Shown here: one piece after another, positions 7,568 to 14,905 of the stretch
Layout: every line of letters starts with the position of its first letter
Position numbering within the stretch: the first letter of the stretch is position 1
NCBI RefSeq assembly: GCF_019097845.1
Contig: NZ_JAHRGM010000035.1
Span: forward strand, 310,001 to 374,000
Direction: 5' to 3'
Source of the DNA: Sphingobium sp. AS12
Lineage (GTDB): Bacteria > Pseudomonadota > Alphaproteobacteria > Sphingomonadales > Sphingomonadaceae
DNA length: 64,000 nt
Notes under the pieces: generated by a model
What the model was told of the DNA's origin: nothing
Databases searched by the model: none
What the model saw: the letters and a program-made list of their open reading frames with translations, nothing else
Made by a program: the position numbers and the translations under genes

Positions 7568-8220
7568 GACCGCGCCTCCAAAACCCACCATCCGTTGGCG
7601 GTCTTGTGACCGAGCATTTTCGCTGCCCGCCTAATTTGGGGATCGGCTCGGAAATGCTTACGGACATCGAGATATGCGCGACCGGCAAGTAGGCATTCAT
7701 TCACGTCCTGCGGTGAGCCATCGTACAACGCGCGCGGAACGCCACCGCCTTCTTCAATGTGGCCTTCGGGTGTAACCAAGATGCGGCCACCAGCCCGGAT
7801 AAAGTTCCGCATGGCAATTGTGGTCGCCTGCGCATCGCGTGGCCGCATGTCGATCACCCAGCCCGACCGGCTCAGGCGACGCAAAAGCAGGCTCCGGCGG
7901 CCCTCCAAGCGATCGAGATCGTGGGCCAGAATGTGGGTCCAGCGCCAGCGGTGCCGCATCTGCGTATCGCACGGCACACCAACAGACAGACGAACATCGC
8001 CTTCCGCGCTGTATTCTGCATGAGCTGTGCCGCCGACAGACCCCAATAGCTCTAGCCAACAATCGACGTAGCCAACGTCATCGTCGTCAAGTTCGGAGAG
8101 TTTTAGAAGCATGGCGTCGCTTGCCTGAGCGGAGTGCAGATCAGGACCTGCCCAACAGTCGGTATTGTCGATAGCCGGAATTTCTTCGTCGGCAGTGGCT
8201 ACATTCGGGGGAAACCTCAT
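7564..8220 (-). CDS. Unknown protein, 218 aa
   Basis: The start at 8220 (MRFPPNVATADEE) follows the previous stop by two bases; longer in-frame versions reach into the upstream gene. An acidic N-terminal third (KLSELDDDDVGYVDCWLELL) is followed by a strand-rich part and a basic helix (LDRLEGRRSLLLRRLSRSGW). The C-terminus (FRADPQIRRAAKMLGHKT) looks helical. There are no transmembrane segments and no motif I can name. It overlaps the next gene by ATGA. Confidence 0.62.
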   Translation of the reverse strand: MRFPPNVATADEEIPAIDNTDCWAGPDLHSAQASDAMLLKLSELDDDDVGYVDCWLELLGSVGGTAHAEYSAEGDVRLSVGVPCDTQMRHRWRWTHILAHDLDRLEGRRSLLLRRLSRSGWVIDMRPRDAQATTIAMRNFIRAGGRILVTPEGHIEEGGGVPRALYDGSPQDVNECLLAGRAYLDVRKHFRADPQIRRAAKMLGHKTANGWWVLEARS

Positions 8221-8222
8221 GG

Positions 8223-8726
8223 TCAGCACTCCCCCGAAAAAGCGACTGGCATGTAGATACCGACGACCGGACCGAGAATGTAAGTGCCGAGCGCCCACGG
8301 GAAAAACGGACCTTCTGGCCGAGCATACCGACGGACGCCCCGGATAATTTTCGATCTAAGGGGCACATATTCCCAGCACCCCTTTTCTAATCCGGATCGG
8401 GTTGCCGGACGCACATAGACAACCTCGCGCTCGATTACCCGCGGGCTGTCAGGCAAGGCCGAGCAGGCGACAGGCCGCTGCCGCTCCAGACAGTAAAGGC
8501 CCGGCGGCGTTCCATCACAAAACTCGTAAGAACGCTCTTCCTTGTAAACGGCGACCTCGCCGGGCCGGAGCAACACCCCGCCATCTTCGAATATGGGAAC
8601 CACGCCATGGCCGGGTTCGATCCGGTCGATTATCTGGAGACGGGCGGACGATCGTTCGATCTCAGCACCGATGGTGTCGGACATTGCGGGCAATCCGTTG
8701 CTGGGCACGACTATGCTGATGTTCAT
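8223..8726 (-). CDS. Unknown protein, 167 aa
   Basis: The start at 8726 makes an ATGA overlap with the preceding stop. The sequence is strand-rich with turns (GGVLLRPGEVAVYKEERSYE, GTPPGLYCLERQRP). Its C-terminus holds a hydrophobic stretch (FFPWALGTYILGPVVGIYMP) that could be one membrane segment or a buried strand pair. Four cysteines are present but not in a standard zinc pattern. No family is recognised. Confidence 0.6.
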   Translation of the reverse strand: MNISIVVPSNGLPAMSDTIGAEIERSSARLQIIDRIEPGHGVVPIFEDGGVLLRPGEVAVYKEERSYEFCDGTPPGLYCLERQRPVACSALPDSPRVIEREVVYVRPATRSGLEKGCWEYVPLRSKIIRGVRRYARPEGPFFPWALGTYILGPVVGIYMPVAFSGEC

Positions 8727-9160
8727 TTCAGTCCTCCTTCCCCGATAAGCAGCAGTCGGCGGAGAGCGCGACGTTTGGTGGACCTGCTACGGGTGATCGA
8801 AACGATGACGGCTTGCCCCTGTTCTGCCGAACCAATTTCTTCATCCTCAGCAGCATCGCTAAGCGAGCATCCTGGCCCAGGAGCCGACCCGGCATCGTGG
8901 CAGCAGAAATCATCTTCACCCAGAAGGCCGTCGAATTCGTCGCCATTCAGTTCAAGGTCGACGTCCGCATCGAGATCATCCATCCGGTCGATGGCCTGCT
9001 GAACAAGACGGGCAAGCGCCGGGCGCGGCATGGACGGGATAACCGCCAGCATCCCCTCCAATGAGCCGCCCGCGATCCAGCGCCGCCGGTCTCGGTTGCG
9101 ACGCCAACCACGATAATGCCGGGGCTTGTATCCATCGGCGGCGGCAGCGTGACTAGCCAT
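8723..9160 (-). CDS. Unknown protein with basic N-terminus and acidic centre, 145 aa
   Basis: The ATG at 9160 (MASHAAAADGYKPRHYRG) overlaps the stop of the upstream gene and is preferred over a start ~31 residues earlier that lies inside that gene. The protein has a basic N-terminal patch (GWRRNRDRRRW), a helix (MPRPALARLVQQAIDRM), a strongly acidic middle (DDLDADVDLELNGDEFDGLL) and a basic tail (SRSTKRRALRRLLL). Such alternating charge suits a nucleic-acid mimic or adaptor, but that is only a guess. Confidence 0.55.
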   Translation of the reverse strand: MASHAAAADGYKPRHYRGWRRNRDRRRWIAGGSLEGMLAVIPSMPRPALARLVQQAIDRMDDLDADVDLELNGDEFDGLLGEDDFCCHDAGSAPGPGCSLSDAAEDEEIGSAEQGQAVIVSITRSRSTKRRALRRLLLIGEGGLK

Positions 9161-9467
9161 TGCCCTGCCCTCCTTCGATCCGATCAAGCGTCTCGATGAT
9201 GCGGAACAACGTGCCCGATCGCACCTTTCGCCCTGCATAGAGATCACCGACAAGATTGGGATCGCGGTTCACCATCCGCCCAAAGTCGGCTTCACGGACC
9301 GAACCAATCTTGATGGCGGCGGCAATCCGTTCCAGCAGGGATGACGGTATCGGAGCCGCAGCGCCTTTCGGCGTGTCCAGGCGCGGACGGGGATCGCGCC
9401 GGATGGCCCTCTTCCTCGGCTTGGGCGTGAATTGCAGCGCGGCATAGTTCTGGCGATAGGCGATCAT
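9153..9467 (-). CDS. Small protein with possible helix-turn-helix, 104 aa
   Basis: The ATG at 9467 overlaps the upstream stop as ATGA. The first ~35 residues are basic and proline-containing (TPKPRKRAIRRDPRPR). The rest has the spacing of a Cro/C1-like fold: SLLERIAAAIKIG, then VREADFGRMVNRDPNLVGDL, where the turn and second helix would fall, then YAGRKVRSGTLFRIIETLDR. This resembles phage regulators that lack the usual conserved alanine/glycine. A DNA-binding role is therefore likely but not shown. Confidence 0.6.
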   Translation of the reverse strand: MIAYRQNYAALQFTPKPRKRAIRRDPRPRLDTPKGAAAPIPSSLLERIAAAIKIGSVREADFGRMVNRDPNLVGDLYAGRKVRSGTLFRIIETLDRIEGGQGNG

Positions 9468-9724
9468 TCGACCATCTCCCGGCTGACGCGCTCCATGATG
9501 AGCGCTTTGACGGCATTGCGACGATCAGCGTCACCACGCACGATGCGTTCATGGGAGCGGATTACCGCTTCCTCCGCAGCGCCGTTCAGCAGCCAATGCA
9601 GCCAGACCGCATCCCCGACTATGGCATAGCCGCCGCCAAGTTCGACATAGCGGGTAAGCCACTCGCCGGGATCGAATGTCACGTCGTCGCGGACAATCGC
9701 CGGATGTTCCTGCAAGGCGATCAT
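9464..9724 (-). CDS. Unknown 86-aa protein
   Basis: A compact soluble protein coupled by ATGA to both neighbours. It begins MIALQEHPAIVRDDVTFDPG, has an aromatic-rich middle (YAIVGDAVWLHWLLNGAAEE) and ends in a charged helix (DRRNAVKALIMERVSREMVE). No cysteines, signal peptide or known motif are visible. Coupling with the upstream gene suggests that the two products act in one process, though which one is unknown. Confidence 0.6.
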   Translation of the reverse strand: MIALQEHPAIVRDDVTFDPGEWLTRYVELGGGYAIVGDAVWLHWLLNGAAEEAVIRSHERIVRGDADRRNAVKALIMERVSREMVE

Positions 9725-10083
9725 AGGATCACTCCTTCCAGCAGGTCGGGCATTATCCCGCGCAGCTTCTCACCACGGGCAACGCTGGCGTCCAAAAGCC
9801 CAATGGCCTCAATCAGGATCGCGCCGATGTCGCAGTCGGTGCGGGGAGAATCCTCTACCCCAGCAAGGCTCAACTTGATTAGGCTGTCCGACAGGTTCCG
9901 AGCAGGCAGCGCCCAGACGACGTTCAGGACAGCGGTTACCGCATCCCCTGCTTCTGCCAGTTCCTCATCGGTGAAGTCTGCCCCCAGATCGTCCATTGCA
10001 GTCTGAGCGTTCTGGACGGCATCGAGCGCCTGCGACCATACGCCATCCAATGGATGCGGCTGCTTGAAGGTGATCCAACTCAT
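9721..10083 (-). CDS. Unknown acidic protein, 120 aa
   Basis: I start at the ATG at 10083 (MSWITFKQPHPLDGVW), which makes ATGA with the upstream stop. The sequence is largely helical and acidic (TAMDDLGADFTDEELAEAGD, then DCDIGAILIEAIGLLDASVA). No catalytic residues or metal motifs stand out. It is the second gene of the leftward operon. Confidence 0.6.
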   Translation of the reverse strand: MSWITFKQPHPLDGVWSQALDAVQNAQTAMDDLGADFTDEELAEAGDAVTAVLNVVWALPARNLSDSLIKLSLAGVEDSPRTDCDIGAILIEAIGLLDASVARGEKLRGIMPDLLEGVIL

Positions 10084-10493
10084 GACACCCCCCGTTCGCA
10101 AAGGCGGCGGGCATCGGCGAGAATGCTGCTGACGAAATTATCGCCGCCGAACTCTGCGACCATGATCTCCATCTTTTCCGCCAGCATCCTGTTATCGGTG
10201 ACGGGGTATTCCATCACCGCGTCGAGCGATCGGGCGGCGCGGCAAAGATACTGGTCATGGTCGGCGTCCAGCGTCTCATAATCGGGGTGCGAGGGGCAGG
10301 TAGACCCATAAGGGTGCGCGTTCATGACGGAGGTGGCGGCGCGATAGTCCGCTACAAGGCTGTCCCATGCCGTCGTATCAGGCCTGGGGATGCAGACCAG
10401 TGTTGGCGTCGCATAGGCCAGCGTCGGCAGGCCGGTCGCGATCGCAGCAAGCGCGCGCATGACATTGCGCCGCGAGGGCGTTAGGGTGTTCAT
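10080..10493 (-). CDS. Exported unknown protein with Tat-like signal, 137 aa
   Basis: First gene of the leftward operon. The N-terminus (TPSRRNVMRALAAIATGLPT) has two arginines before a hydrophobic core and an Ala-x-Ala-like cleavage zone (LAYATP), which suggests Tat or Sec export. The mature part is hydrophilic and has four cysteines (LVCIP, GSTCPSH, YLCRAA, RLCERG) that could pair in the periplasm. No family is recognised. An exported protein leading an operon of otherwise soluble proteins is unusual. Its promoter should lie between 10494 and 10629. Confidence 0.6.
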   Translation of the reverse strand: MNTLTPSRRNVMRALAAIATGLPTLAYATPTLVCIPRPDTTAWDSLVADYRAATSVMNAHPYGSTCPSHPDYETLDADHDQYLCRAARSLDAVMEYPVTDNRMLAEKMEIMVAEFGGDNFVSSILADARRLCERGVS

Positions 10494-10585
10494 AGTCGTC
10501 TTCCCTCTTCATCAGGGGTTTCGATCAGGTCGAGTTTGGAGATTAGGCCCTCCATTCTCGACCGACTGATAGTTTTCATATCACT

Positions 10586-10610
10586 GCGAACGCTGGCGAA
10601 CAAGAGCGAA
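10586..10610. promoter_or_regulatory. Three GCGAA motifs with 10-bp period in a divergent promoter
   Basis: GCGAA occurs at 10586, 10596 and 10606, exactly one helical turn apart, between the start of the leftward operon (10493) and the XRE regulator gene (10630). The same motif with the same period lies next to the attachment site (26140-26164 and 26213-26227). A protein binding one face of the DNA is the natural reading: the XRE product or the excisionase-like protein. Confidence 0.5.
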
Positions 10611-10629
10611 TTGATATAGATCCGATCAC

Positions 10630-10863
10630 ATGATCTCTGTGGACCAATGCCGCGCTGCTCGAGCCCTGCTCAATTGGTCCGCTCAGGATCTGGCCAACGA
10701 GGCCGAGATCGGCGTGGCAACCGTTCGCCGATACGAGGCGGGAGCTCCAATCGCGAACCCTTCAATGACTGCCATTGAAACGGCCCTATCACGAGCGGGA
10801 ATTGCCTTTGTCTCAACCGGAGAGGCGTCGAACCAAGGCGGCGAAGGCGTGCGGTTCAGGTAG
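10630..10863 (+). CDS. XRE-family transcriptional regulator, 77 aa
   Basis: A single Cro/C1-type helix-turn-helix domain. Residues ~5-60 (starting CRAARALLNWSAQDLANEAE) follow the family pattern: helix 1 RAARALLNW, helix 2 SAQDLANEA, turn, recognition helix GVATVRRYEAG, then a final helix with MTAIETALSRAGI. The C-terminal ~15 residues are short and polar, so there is no sensor domain. It is divergent from the nine-gene operon and probably represses it and itself, with the GCGAA repeats as a candidate operator. Confidence 0.85.
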   Translation: MISVDQCRAARALLNWSAQDLANEAEIGVATVRRYEAGAPIANPSMTAIETALSRAGIAFVSTGEASNQGGEGVRFR

Positions 10864-10893
10864 GCGTAGCGATGCGCCGATTAAGGAGAAGCA

Positions 10894-11196
10894 ATGGACA
10901 TCGACATTCCCCACACCCTCGGCGCAACCGAGGCCAAGCGGCGCATTGACGCCGGGCTGCCCAAGCTGGAACAGCACATCCCAGGCGGTGGCACCGTCGT
11001 TTCCAATTGGACGACGGACACCACACTGGACATGAAGATCACCGCCATGGGGCAGACCGTCCCGGTCCAGCTTGTGGTCGAGGATGCTGTGGTTCGCGGC
11101 ACCGTGTCGGTTCCCATGATGCTCAAGATGATGTCCGGGCCGATCTCGGATTTCGTGAAGACCAGCGCGCAGAAAATGCTCGCCAAGCCAGCCTGA
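10894..11196 (+). CDS. Polyhydroxyalkanoic acid system-type small protein (PHA_gran_rgn-like)
   Basis: A 100-aa protein that resembles the small family annotated as putative polyhydroxyalkanoic acid system proteins. It starts MDIDIPHTLGATEAKRRIDA, continues with strands TVVSNWTTDTTLDMKITAMG and TVPVQLVVEDAVVRGTVSVP, and ends in a helix (MLKMMSGPISDFVKTSAQKM). The cellular role of the family is poorly known. It lies 30 bases after the XRE gene, inside the mobile element, so it is either cargo or has been recruited. A long hairpin follows. Confidence 0.7.
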   Translation: MDIDIPHTLGATEAKRRIDAGLPKLEQHIPGGGTVVSNWTTDTTLDMKITAMGQTVPVQLVVEDAVVRGTVSVPMMLKMMSGPISDFVKTSAQKMLAKPA

Positions 11197-11204
11197 AAGC
11201 TGAG

Positions 11205-11239
11205 CCTTCCCGATCAGAACGAATTGCCGATCGGGAAGG
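11205..11239. terminator. Hairpin between convergent genes
   Basis: An 11-base-pair perfect stem, CCTTCCCGATC paired with GATCGGGAAGG, loop of 13. It lies between the PHA-type gene and the convergent nuclease gene. There is no strong T-run on either side, so it may be a weak or bidirectional terminator. Confidence 0.6.
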
Positions 11240-11248
11240 CCCATTGCC

Positions 11249-12244
11249 TTAGCTGCCCCCCGCCAGTTCAGCAGGCACGGCATCTTCCATGATGTCGTCG
11301 ATTCGCTCCCACAGGCAGTAGCGCTCGTGCAGATCCTCGGCGTAATCCTTGTCGCCCTGATGCCGCATGAGGTCGATGAACGCCTCCAGTGACAGCGTGG
11401 CGAACGGAGCCTTACCTTCGGAGGGCAACGCCAGTTGCGCGGCATAGCGCTGGCAGGCGTTCTGCATCGGCTGGTTCAGTTCGGGCAGGATGACCATGAA
11501 CCGGCCCTCGGCATAATCGCCCCGCATGATCGCAGCCTGGAGCAGCACATGCTCACGCATCAACTGCTGGACGGGGCGCTTTCGCAGTTCCGGTGCCATC
11601 GGGTCGTTGAACAGGCCCGTTGCGGGCATGAGATGGGCATAGCGAGCGCGCAAATCCCGGATAGGCTCCCAGCCGCTCTCGCTGTATTTCATCTCGATCG
11701 CGATGATACCCTTGCGACCGTCGGCGCGGACATAGGTGATTGCCGCGTCCCACGCCGTGTTGTCCCCGGTCAGGTCGTCCGAGCCGCGCCCCGGCGAATG
11801 CTCGAACAGCACTGTCTCCGCCGTGGCATCCGCCAAATCGGGGAACATTGCGCGAAGCATGTTGGTCGCGAGGCATTCGTCCAGCCGCAACGGGCCGAAC
11901 GCATTGAACACCAGCGGATGGCTGGACAGGAGGTTGGTCCACAGGCGCTGCTCGTCCGAGGTCGCCCAAGGCTCGCGATAGGCATGTTCCAGCCAGACCA
12001 GCCGGGCGATTTCCGGTGACATGAAGTTGCCACCGCGCCGTGCGGCGGTGTCGCTGATCCGGGAACCGAGCCAGCGCTTTTCGCCATTGGGCGGGACGTG
12101 CCGACCGATGCGCAATTCACGGCCAGCGCGCCACAGGCTTTGGAGCAGACGGGCGCAGGATCGAAAGCGGTTGTCGTTGGGTTCGCTCACCCGGTAGCGG
12201 GTGAGGACCGCATCAGGGACGATGGGTAGGTGCGTTCGTTTCAA
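11249..12244 (-). CDS. PD-(D/E)XK nuclease-like protein (PGN_0703-type)
   Basis: 331 aa. The core has a nuclease signature: an aspartate in NTAWDAAITYV, a glycine-rich turn (DGRKG), then IIAIEMKYSE, which gives the E-x-K pair, preceded by DLTGDN and HSPGRGSDD. This matches PD-(D/E)XK enzymes and resembles standalone putative restriction endonucleases of the PGN_0703 type. The N-terminal ~75 residues are basic. No methyltransferase is nearby, so it is not an ordinary type II restriction pair. It could be defence, element maintenance or DNA processing. It is convergent with the PHA-type gene and divergent from the Rep-like gene. Confidence 0.7.
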   Translation of the reverse strand: MKRTHLPIVPDAVLTRYRVSEPNDNRFRSCARLLQSLWRAGRELRIGRHVPPNGEKRWLGSRISDTAARRGGNFMSPEIARLVWLEHAYREPWATSDEQRLWTNLLSSHPLVFNAFGPLRLDECLATNMLRAMFPDLADATAETVLFEHSPGRGSDDLTGDNTAWDAAITYVRADGRKGIIAIEMKYSESGWEPIRDLRARYAHLMPATGLFNDPMAPELRKRPVQQLMREHVLLQAAIMRGDYAEGRFMVILPELNQPMQNACQRYAAQLALPSEGKAPFATLSLEAFIDLMRHQGDKDYAEDLHERYCLWERIDDIMEDAVPAELAGGS

Positions 12245-12364
12245 GGCGTGTTCTCCATGCCGACAGGAATTGCAGGCGAGGAGAATTCACTTGGAGGCAA
12301 CAGGACGTAACGCGTAGCCGTCCCGTTTTACGATGTTTTAGGCCCATCGCGGCACAACTGCTGA

Positions 12365-13282
12365 ATGGACAAAGAAGAACACCCCCTCACCCGCGCCGAT
12401 TTTTCCGACAGTGAAGGCTGGATGCGGCATTGCCACGAAGGCGGGATCGACCTCGACCGGATTGATGATGGTTTTGGAGGCATTGTCGGTGGCGGGCGAT
12501 ACGGCAAACTTGTGGAGGGCATCTACGGCACGACTAAACTCGATTTCTTGCGAACATGGGCAGGATGGGGCGTCTCTCGGTCGCTGAGATGGCGGCAGTT
12601 CGTCAAGGGCTATGAAGCCATCGCATTCGCCAATTGCCTCGGCATAGTGCTGGACTCCAGCATAGACATCACATGGTCCATGCAGGGCATTCATTCCGAC
12701 GTGCTGGTGGCCGCACGACAAAAAGCCTTCCTGGATGCAATCCGGCGATGGTTTGAACGCCATGATGAACCCGCAGCCTATTATTGGGTCCTAGAGCGCG
12801 GCAGTCGCAGGGGGTTGCATACACACATAACGCTTCGGATCCCGCCGCATCTGGTCGAGGAGTTCAATACATATGTGAATGCGACGCTTGCGCGCGTGGT
12901 CAAAGGCCCGCTGGTGCGAACGAAGACTGAGCGTACAATGATGGTCAAGCCCCGCGCTGGCCGTAACCTTATCGCGCAGTGGAACAGGTTCACCTATCTC
13001 ATGAAGGCATTGGACAAGACCTTGATCGCTTTCGATCGTTCAAATCCAGTAGCCTCGCCAAGAGTGGCGAATTGGACGATCATAAACTTCAGACCACAGG
13101 GCGAAATCTCTGTGAAGCGAATGGGCGTGTCCCGCTTCCTTGATGACGCGACGCGCCGCCGATGGGCGTCAGTCAATGATTTCCCCAGCATGCCGATTGG
13201 CGACAATGGGCCGCCCCTGGATGATCGGTATCTGCAATGGTTCTATGCCAATCGCGACAGCATCATCAGACCTGCTGGCTGA
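12365..13282 (+). CDS. Putative HUH-type replication initiator (Rep-like)
   Basis: 305 aa, not a strong family match. Two motifs point to a rolling-circle Rep: a histidine pair in GSRRGLHTHITLRIP (H152, H154) after a strand with WVLERG, and a tyrosine-lysine pair in FTYLMKALDK (Y211, K214), which fits the catalytic Y-x-x-K. In a canonical HUH motif the middle residue is hydrophobic and here it is Thr, which lowers certainty. The gene ends six bases before three 22-bp direct repeats, as expected for a Rep beside its origin. No promoter is obvious in the 120-base gap upstream. Confidence 0.55.
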   Translation: MDKEEHPLTRADFSDSEGWMRHCHEGGIDLDRIDDGFGGIVGGGRYGKLVEGIYGTTKLDFLRTWAGWGVSRSLRWRQFVKGYEAIAFANCLGIVLDSSIDITWSMQGIHSDVLVAARQKAFLDAIRRWFERHDEPAAYYWVLERGSRRGLHTHITLRIPPHLVEEFNTYVNATLARVVKGPLVRTKTERTMMVKPRAGRNLIAQWNRFTYLMKALDKTLIAFDRSNPVASPRVANWTIINFRPQGEISVKRMGVSRFLDDATRRRWASVNDFPSMPIGDNGPPLDDRYLQWFYANRDSIIRPAG

Positions 13283-13287
13283 GGGTC

Positions 13288-13353
13288 AAATCAGGAAACG
13301 GAAGCCCCCGGACCAGGAAACGGAACTGCGAAAATCAGGAAACGGAAATGACC
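13288..13353. repeat. Three iteron-like 22-bp direct repeats
   Basis: The 12-base core CAGGAAACGGAA occurs at 13292, 13314 and 13336, always 22 bases apart. The flanks differ, but units one and three both begin AAAT. Two helical turns between copies is typical of iterons bound by a replication initiator. They lie immediately downstream of the Rep-like gene. Confidence 0.7.
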
Positions 13354-13622
13354 TTGCGTAACCCCTTGATAAATTACGGCGAATAGGCCGCCCGTGGGCT
13401 ACGCGATTTGCCACCCATATGGTGGGATCGCGACCGATCAATAACCTTTTAAAATAATGGATTCTGGCCAGGCGAAGGAGGGTTGATGGAGAGGGATAAA
13501 GGGGAAGGGCATAGAGGGGGAAGGCATTATTAAGGTGAAGGAGAAGGTGGTGAAGGTGTTGATATAAATAGCGCTGACCACAGGCGTCCGACACGCGATC
13601 GAACGGCAAGTGCCCCAGCGTT
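13354..13622. other. Gene-free stretch with AT-rich and purine-rich tracts
   Basis: Together with the iterons this makes 340 bases without a gene. An AT-rich patch (AATAACCTTTTAAAATAAT, about 13440-13458) is followed by ~85 bases in which the plus strand is almost all G and A (about 13476-13560; GGGGGAAGG and GGTGAAGGAGAAGGTGG segments). Next to iterons, such tracts can be melting or binding zones of an origin. No RNA gene is recognised. Confidence 0.45.
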
Positions 13623-13883
13623 TCACTCGATCGGCGGCAGCTTAGATCCCCAGATACGCTCGAGCAGGGTTCGCAGCCCTGCTAGGCCGCGCAGATCCAG
13701 CTTTCTCTGATTGTCGTAGTGCAGCGTGCCCGTGGTCGGGAAGAAATTCAGGTTCTCGAATTTCAGTTGCGTTGGCGAAGGTCGATACACCGGTATCTTG
13801 GCCTTCCGGCACCATGCAATCGCCGCCTTCATCTGCGGGCCGTCGCCGGGCTCATCCAGTTCGGCATCATGGGTAAAGCGCAT
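13623..13883 (-). CDS. Unknown 86-aa protein next to an excisionase-like gene
   Basis: It starts one base after the stop of the helix-turn-helix gene, with GGGAG as ribosome site, so the two form a unit. The sequence begins MRFTHDAELDEPGDG, has a basic middle (AIAWCRKAKIPVYRPSPTQL) and ends GLRTLLERIWGSKLPPIE. There are no membrane segments and no known motif. Its pairing with a small excisionase-like DNA-binding protein suggests a role in control of the element, but this is positional evidence only. Confidence 0.6.
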   Translation of the reverse strand: MRFTHDAELDEPGDGPQMKAAIAWCRKAKIPVYRPSPTQLKFENLNFFPTTGTLHYDNQRKLDLRGLAGLRTLLERIWGSKLPPIE

Positions 13884-13884
13884 T

Positions 13885-14079
13885 TCACGCTCCCACGCGG
13901 AAGGAGGGTTGAGCGGCCAGCCATGCCTCGGCAGCGTCCATAGGAACTAGCGTGCGTCTCCCGACCTTGATCGCCCGAAGAGTTCCCTTGCCGATCTCTT
14001 CATAGGTGCGGGTTTTCCCCATCCGCGCCCATTGGCTGAACTCGTCGATCGTGAGGGCGGCTGGTTTGATTGTCGTCAT
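13885..14079 (-). CDS. Excisionase/AlpA-like helix-turn-helix protein, 64 aa
   Basis: A MerR-like small DNA-binding fold of the excisionase class. From the ATG at 14079: MTTIKPAALTIDEFSQWARM, then the helix-turn-helix with TRTYEEIGKGTLRAIKVGRR, then TLVPMDAAEAWLAAQ. The pattern G-x-x-R/K-x-x-x-x-G-R-R-x-L-V is typical. A start further upstream (14157) would add 26 unrelated residues. A second protein of this class is encoded at 24037. Here the gene sits by the iteron region, far from the integrase, so it may control replication or transcription rather than excision. Confidence 0.8.
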   Translation of the reverse strand: MTTIKPAALTIDEFSQWARMGKTRTYEEIGKGTLRAIKVGRRTLVPMDAAEAWLAAQPSFRVGA

Positions 14080-14305
14080 CGGCGTCACTCCATCGTTGAG
14101 GACGCATATGGACGAAGCGCGGCGATGGCTCTCAGGCGGTTGGGCGGCAAATGTCACAGGGAATCAACCTATGGACTCGCACCGCCATTGACCAAACCGA
14201 GCCGCCCTTTACCGTGACGTGGACCGGTTGGAGGGCGTCTTCCGCCATCATATCTGGGGCGATCGTCGGCTCGACCCCGTTGTCAGACAGGCAGGGACAT
14301 TCGGA

Positions 14306-14893
14306 ATGAAAATTAGGAGATTACTGACCGAGGCGGTCATCATCATCATATCAGCAATCAGTGCCGACGTAGCTATCGCAACACAGACAGAGCGAACTTC
14401 AGGCTCACCTGATCAGGTTATGAAGGATCTCGGCCTTGAGGCGATCCGGCAAGTGGATGGCGACATCTGCTTCCCGTCGACGGCCGAGGAGTATGTCGGT
14501 CTGGGAAAGAACGCCGTTGTCATGCTGACCAGTTCCAGCGTCATTGCAACGGAGTTGCCGCTTCGGTCGGTCTATGCGCTCCAGAACGGTGTACGCATCC
14601 CGCTCCAACGGATTGCCGCATTCAATAAGCAGTTCGACGAACGCAGCGGGCGCACCACGCAGGTGTCATTCTATCTCATGCCGATCCATCTCATGAAGCG
14701 GGATGCGCAAGTCCTAGCTGACTTTGAAGGCCAGCGCCGGGGGTTTGGTTTTTTCAGCTTCTCGGCAAGCAAAGGCATGGACCCTAGCGCCCCTACCTTC
14801 GCTCGACTCGATGAGTATGACGACCCGTCCGACCCGGACATGGCGGTGGTTCAAGCTGTCCTGGCCCGAGAGTATCCCGACCATTTCCAGTGA
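14306..14893 (+). CDS. Exported unknown protein, 195 aa
   Basis: The start at 14306 is chosen because it begins a signal peptide: MKIRRL, then TEAVIIIISAISADVAIA, with cleavage likely after AIA or ATQ. The mature protein is mixed alpha/beta with one short Cys-containing segment (DGDICFPSTAEEYVG) and strands such as VVMLTSSSVIA. An RGFGFFSFSAS segment precedes an acidic C-terminus (DEYDDPSDPDM). No family is recognised. It is the only rightward gene among leftward phage genes, which marks it as possible cargo. Confidence 0.6.
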   Translation: MKIRRLLTEAVIIIISAISADVAIATQTERTSGSPDQVMKDLGLEAIRQVDGDICFPSTAEEYVGLGKNAVVMLTSSSVIATELPLRSVYALQNGVRIPLQRIAAFNKQFDERSGRTTQVSFYLMPIHLMKRDAQVLADFEGQRRGFGFFSFSASKGMDPSAPTFARLDEYDDPSDPDMAVVQAVLAREYPDHFQ

Positions 14894-14905
14894 GACGCTG
14901 AACTC

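Noticed and set aside
11435..12019. 194-codon plus-strand frame across the PD-(D/E)XK gene
   Set aside because: Antisense to a gene with a visible catalytic motif; no start signal.
13288..13353. Repeats as a CRISPR array
   Set aside because: Repeat core is only 12 bases, spacers 10 bases, three copies; fits iterons, not CRISPR.
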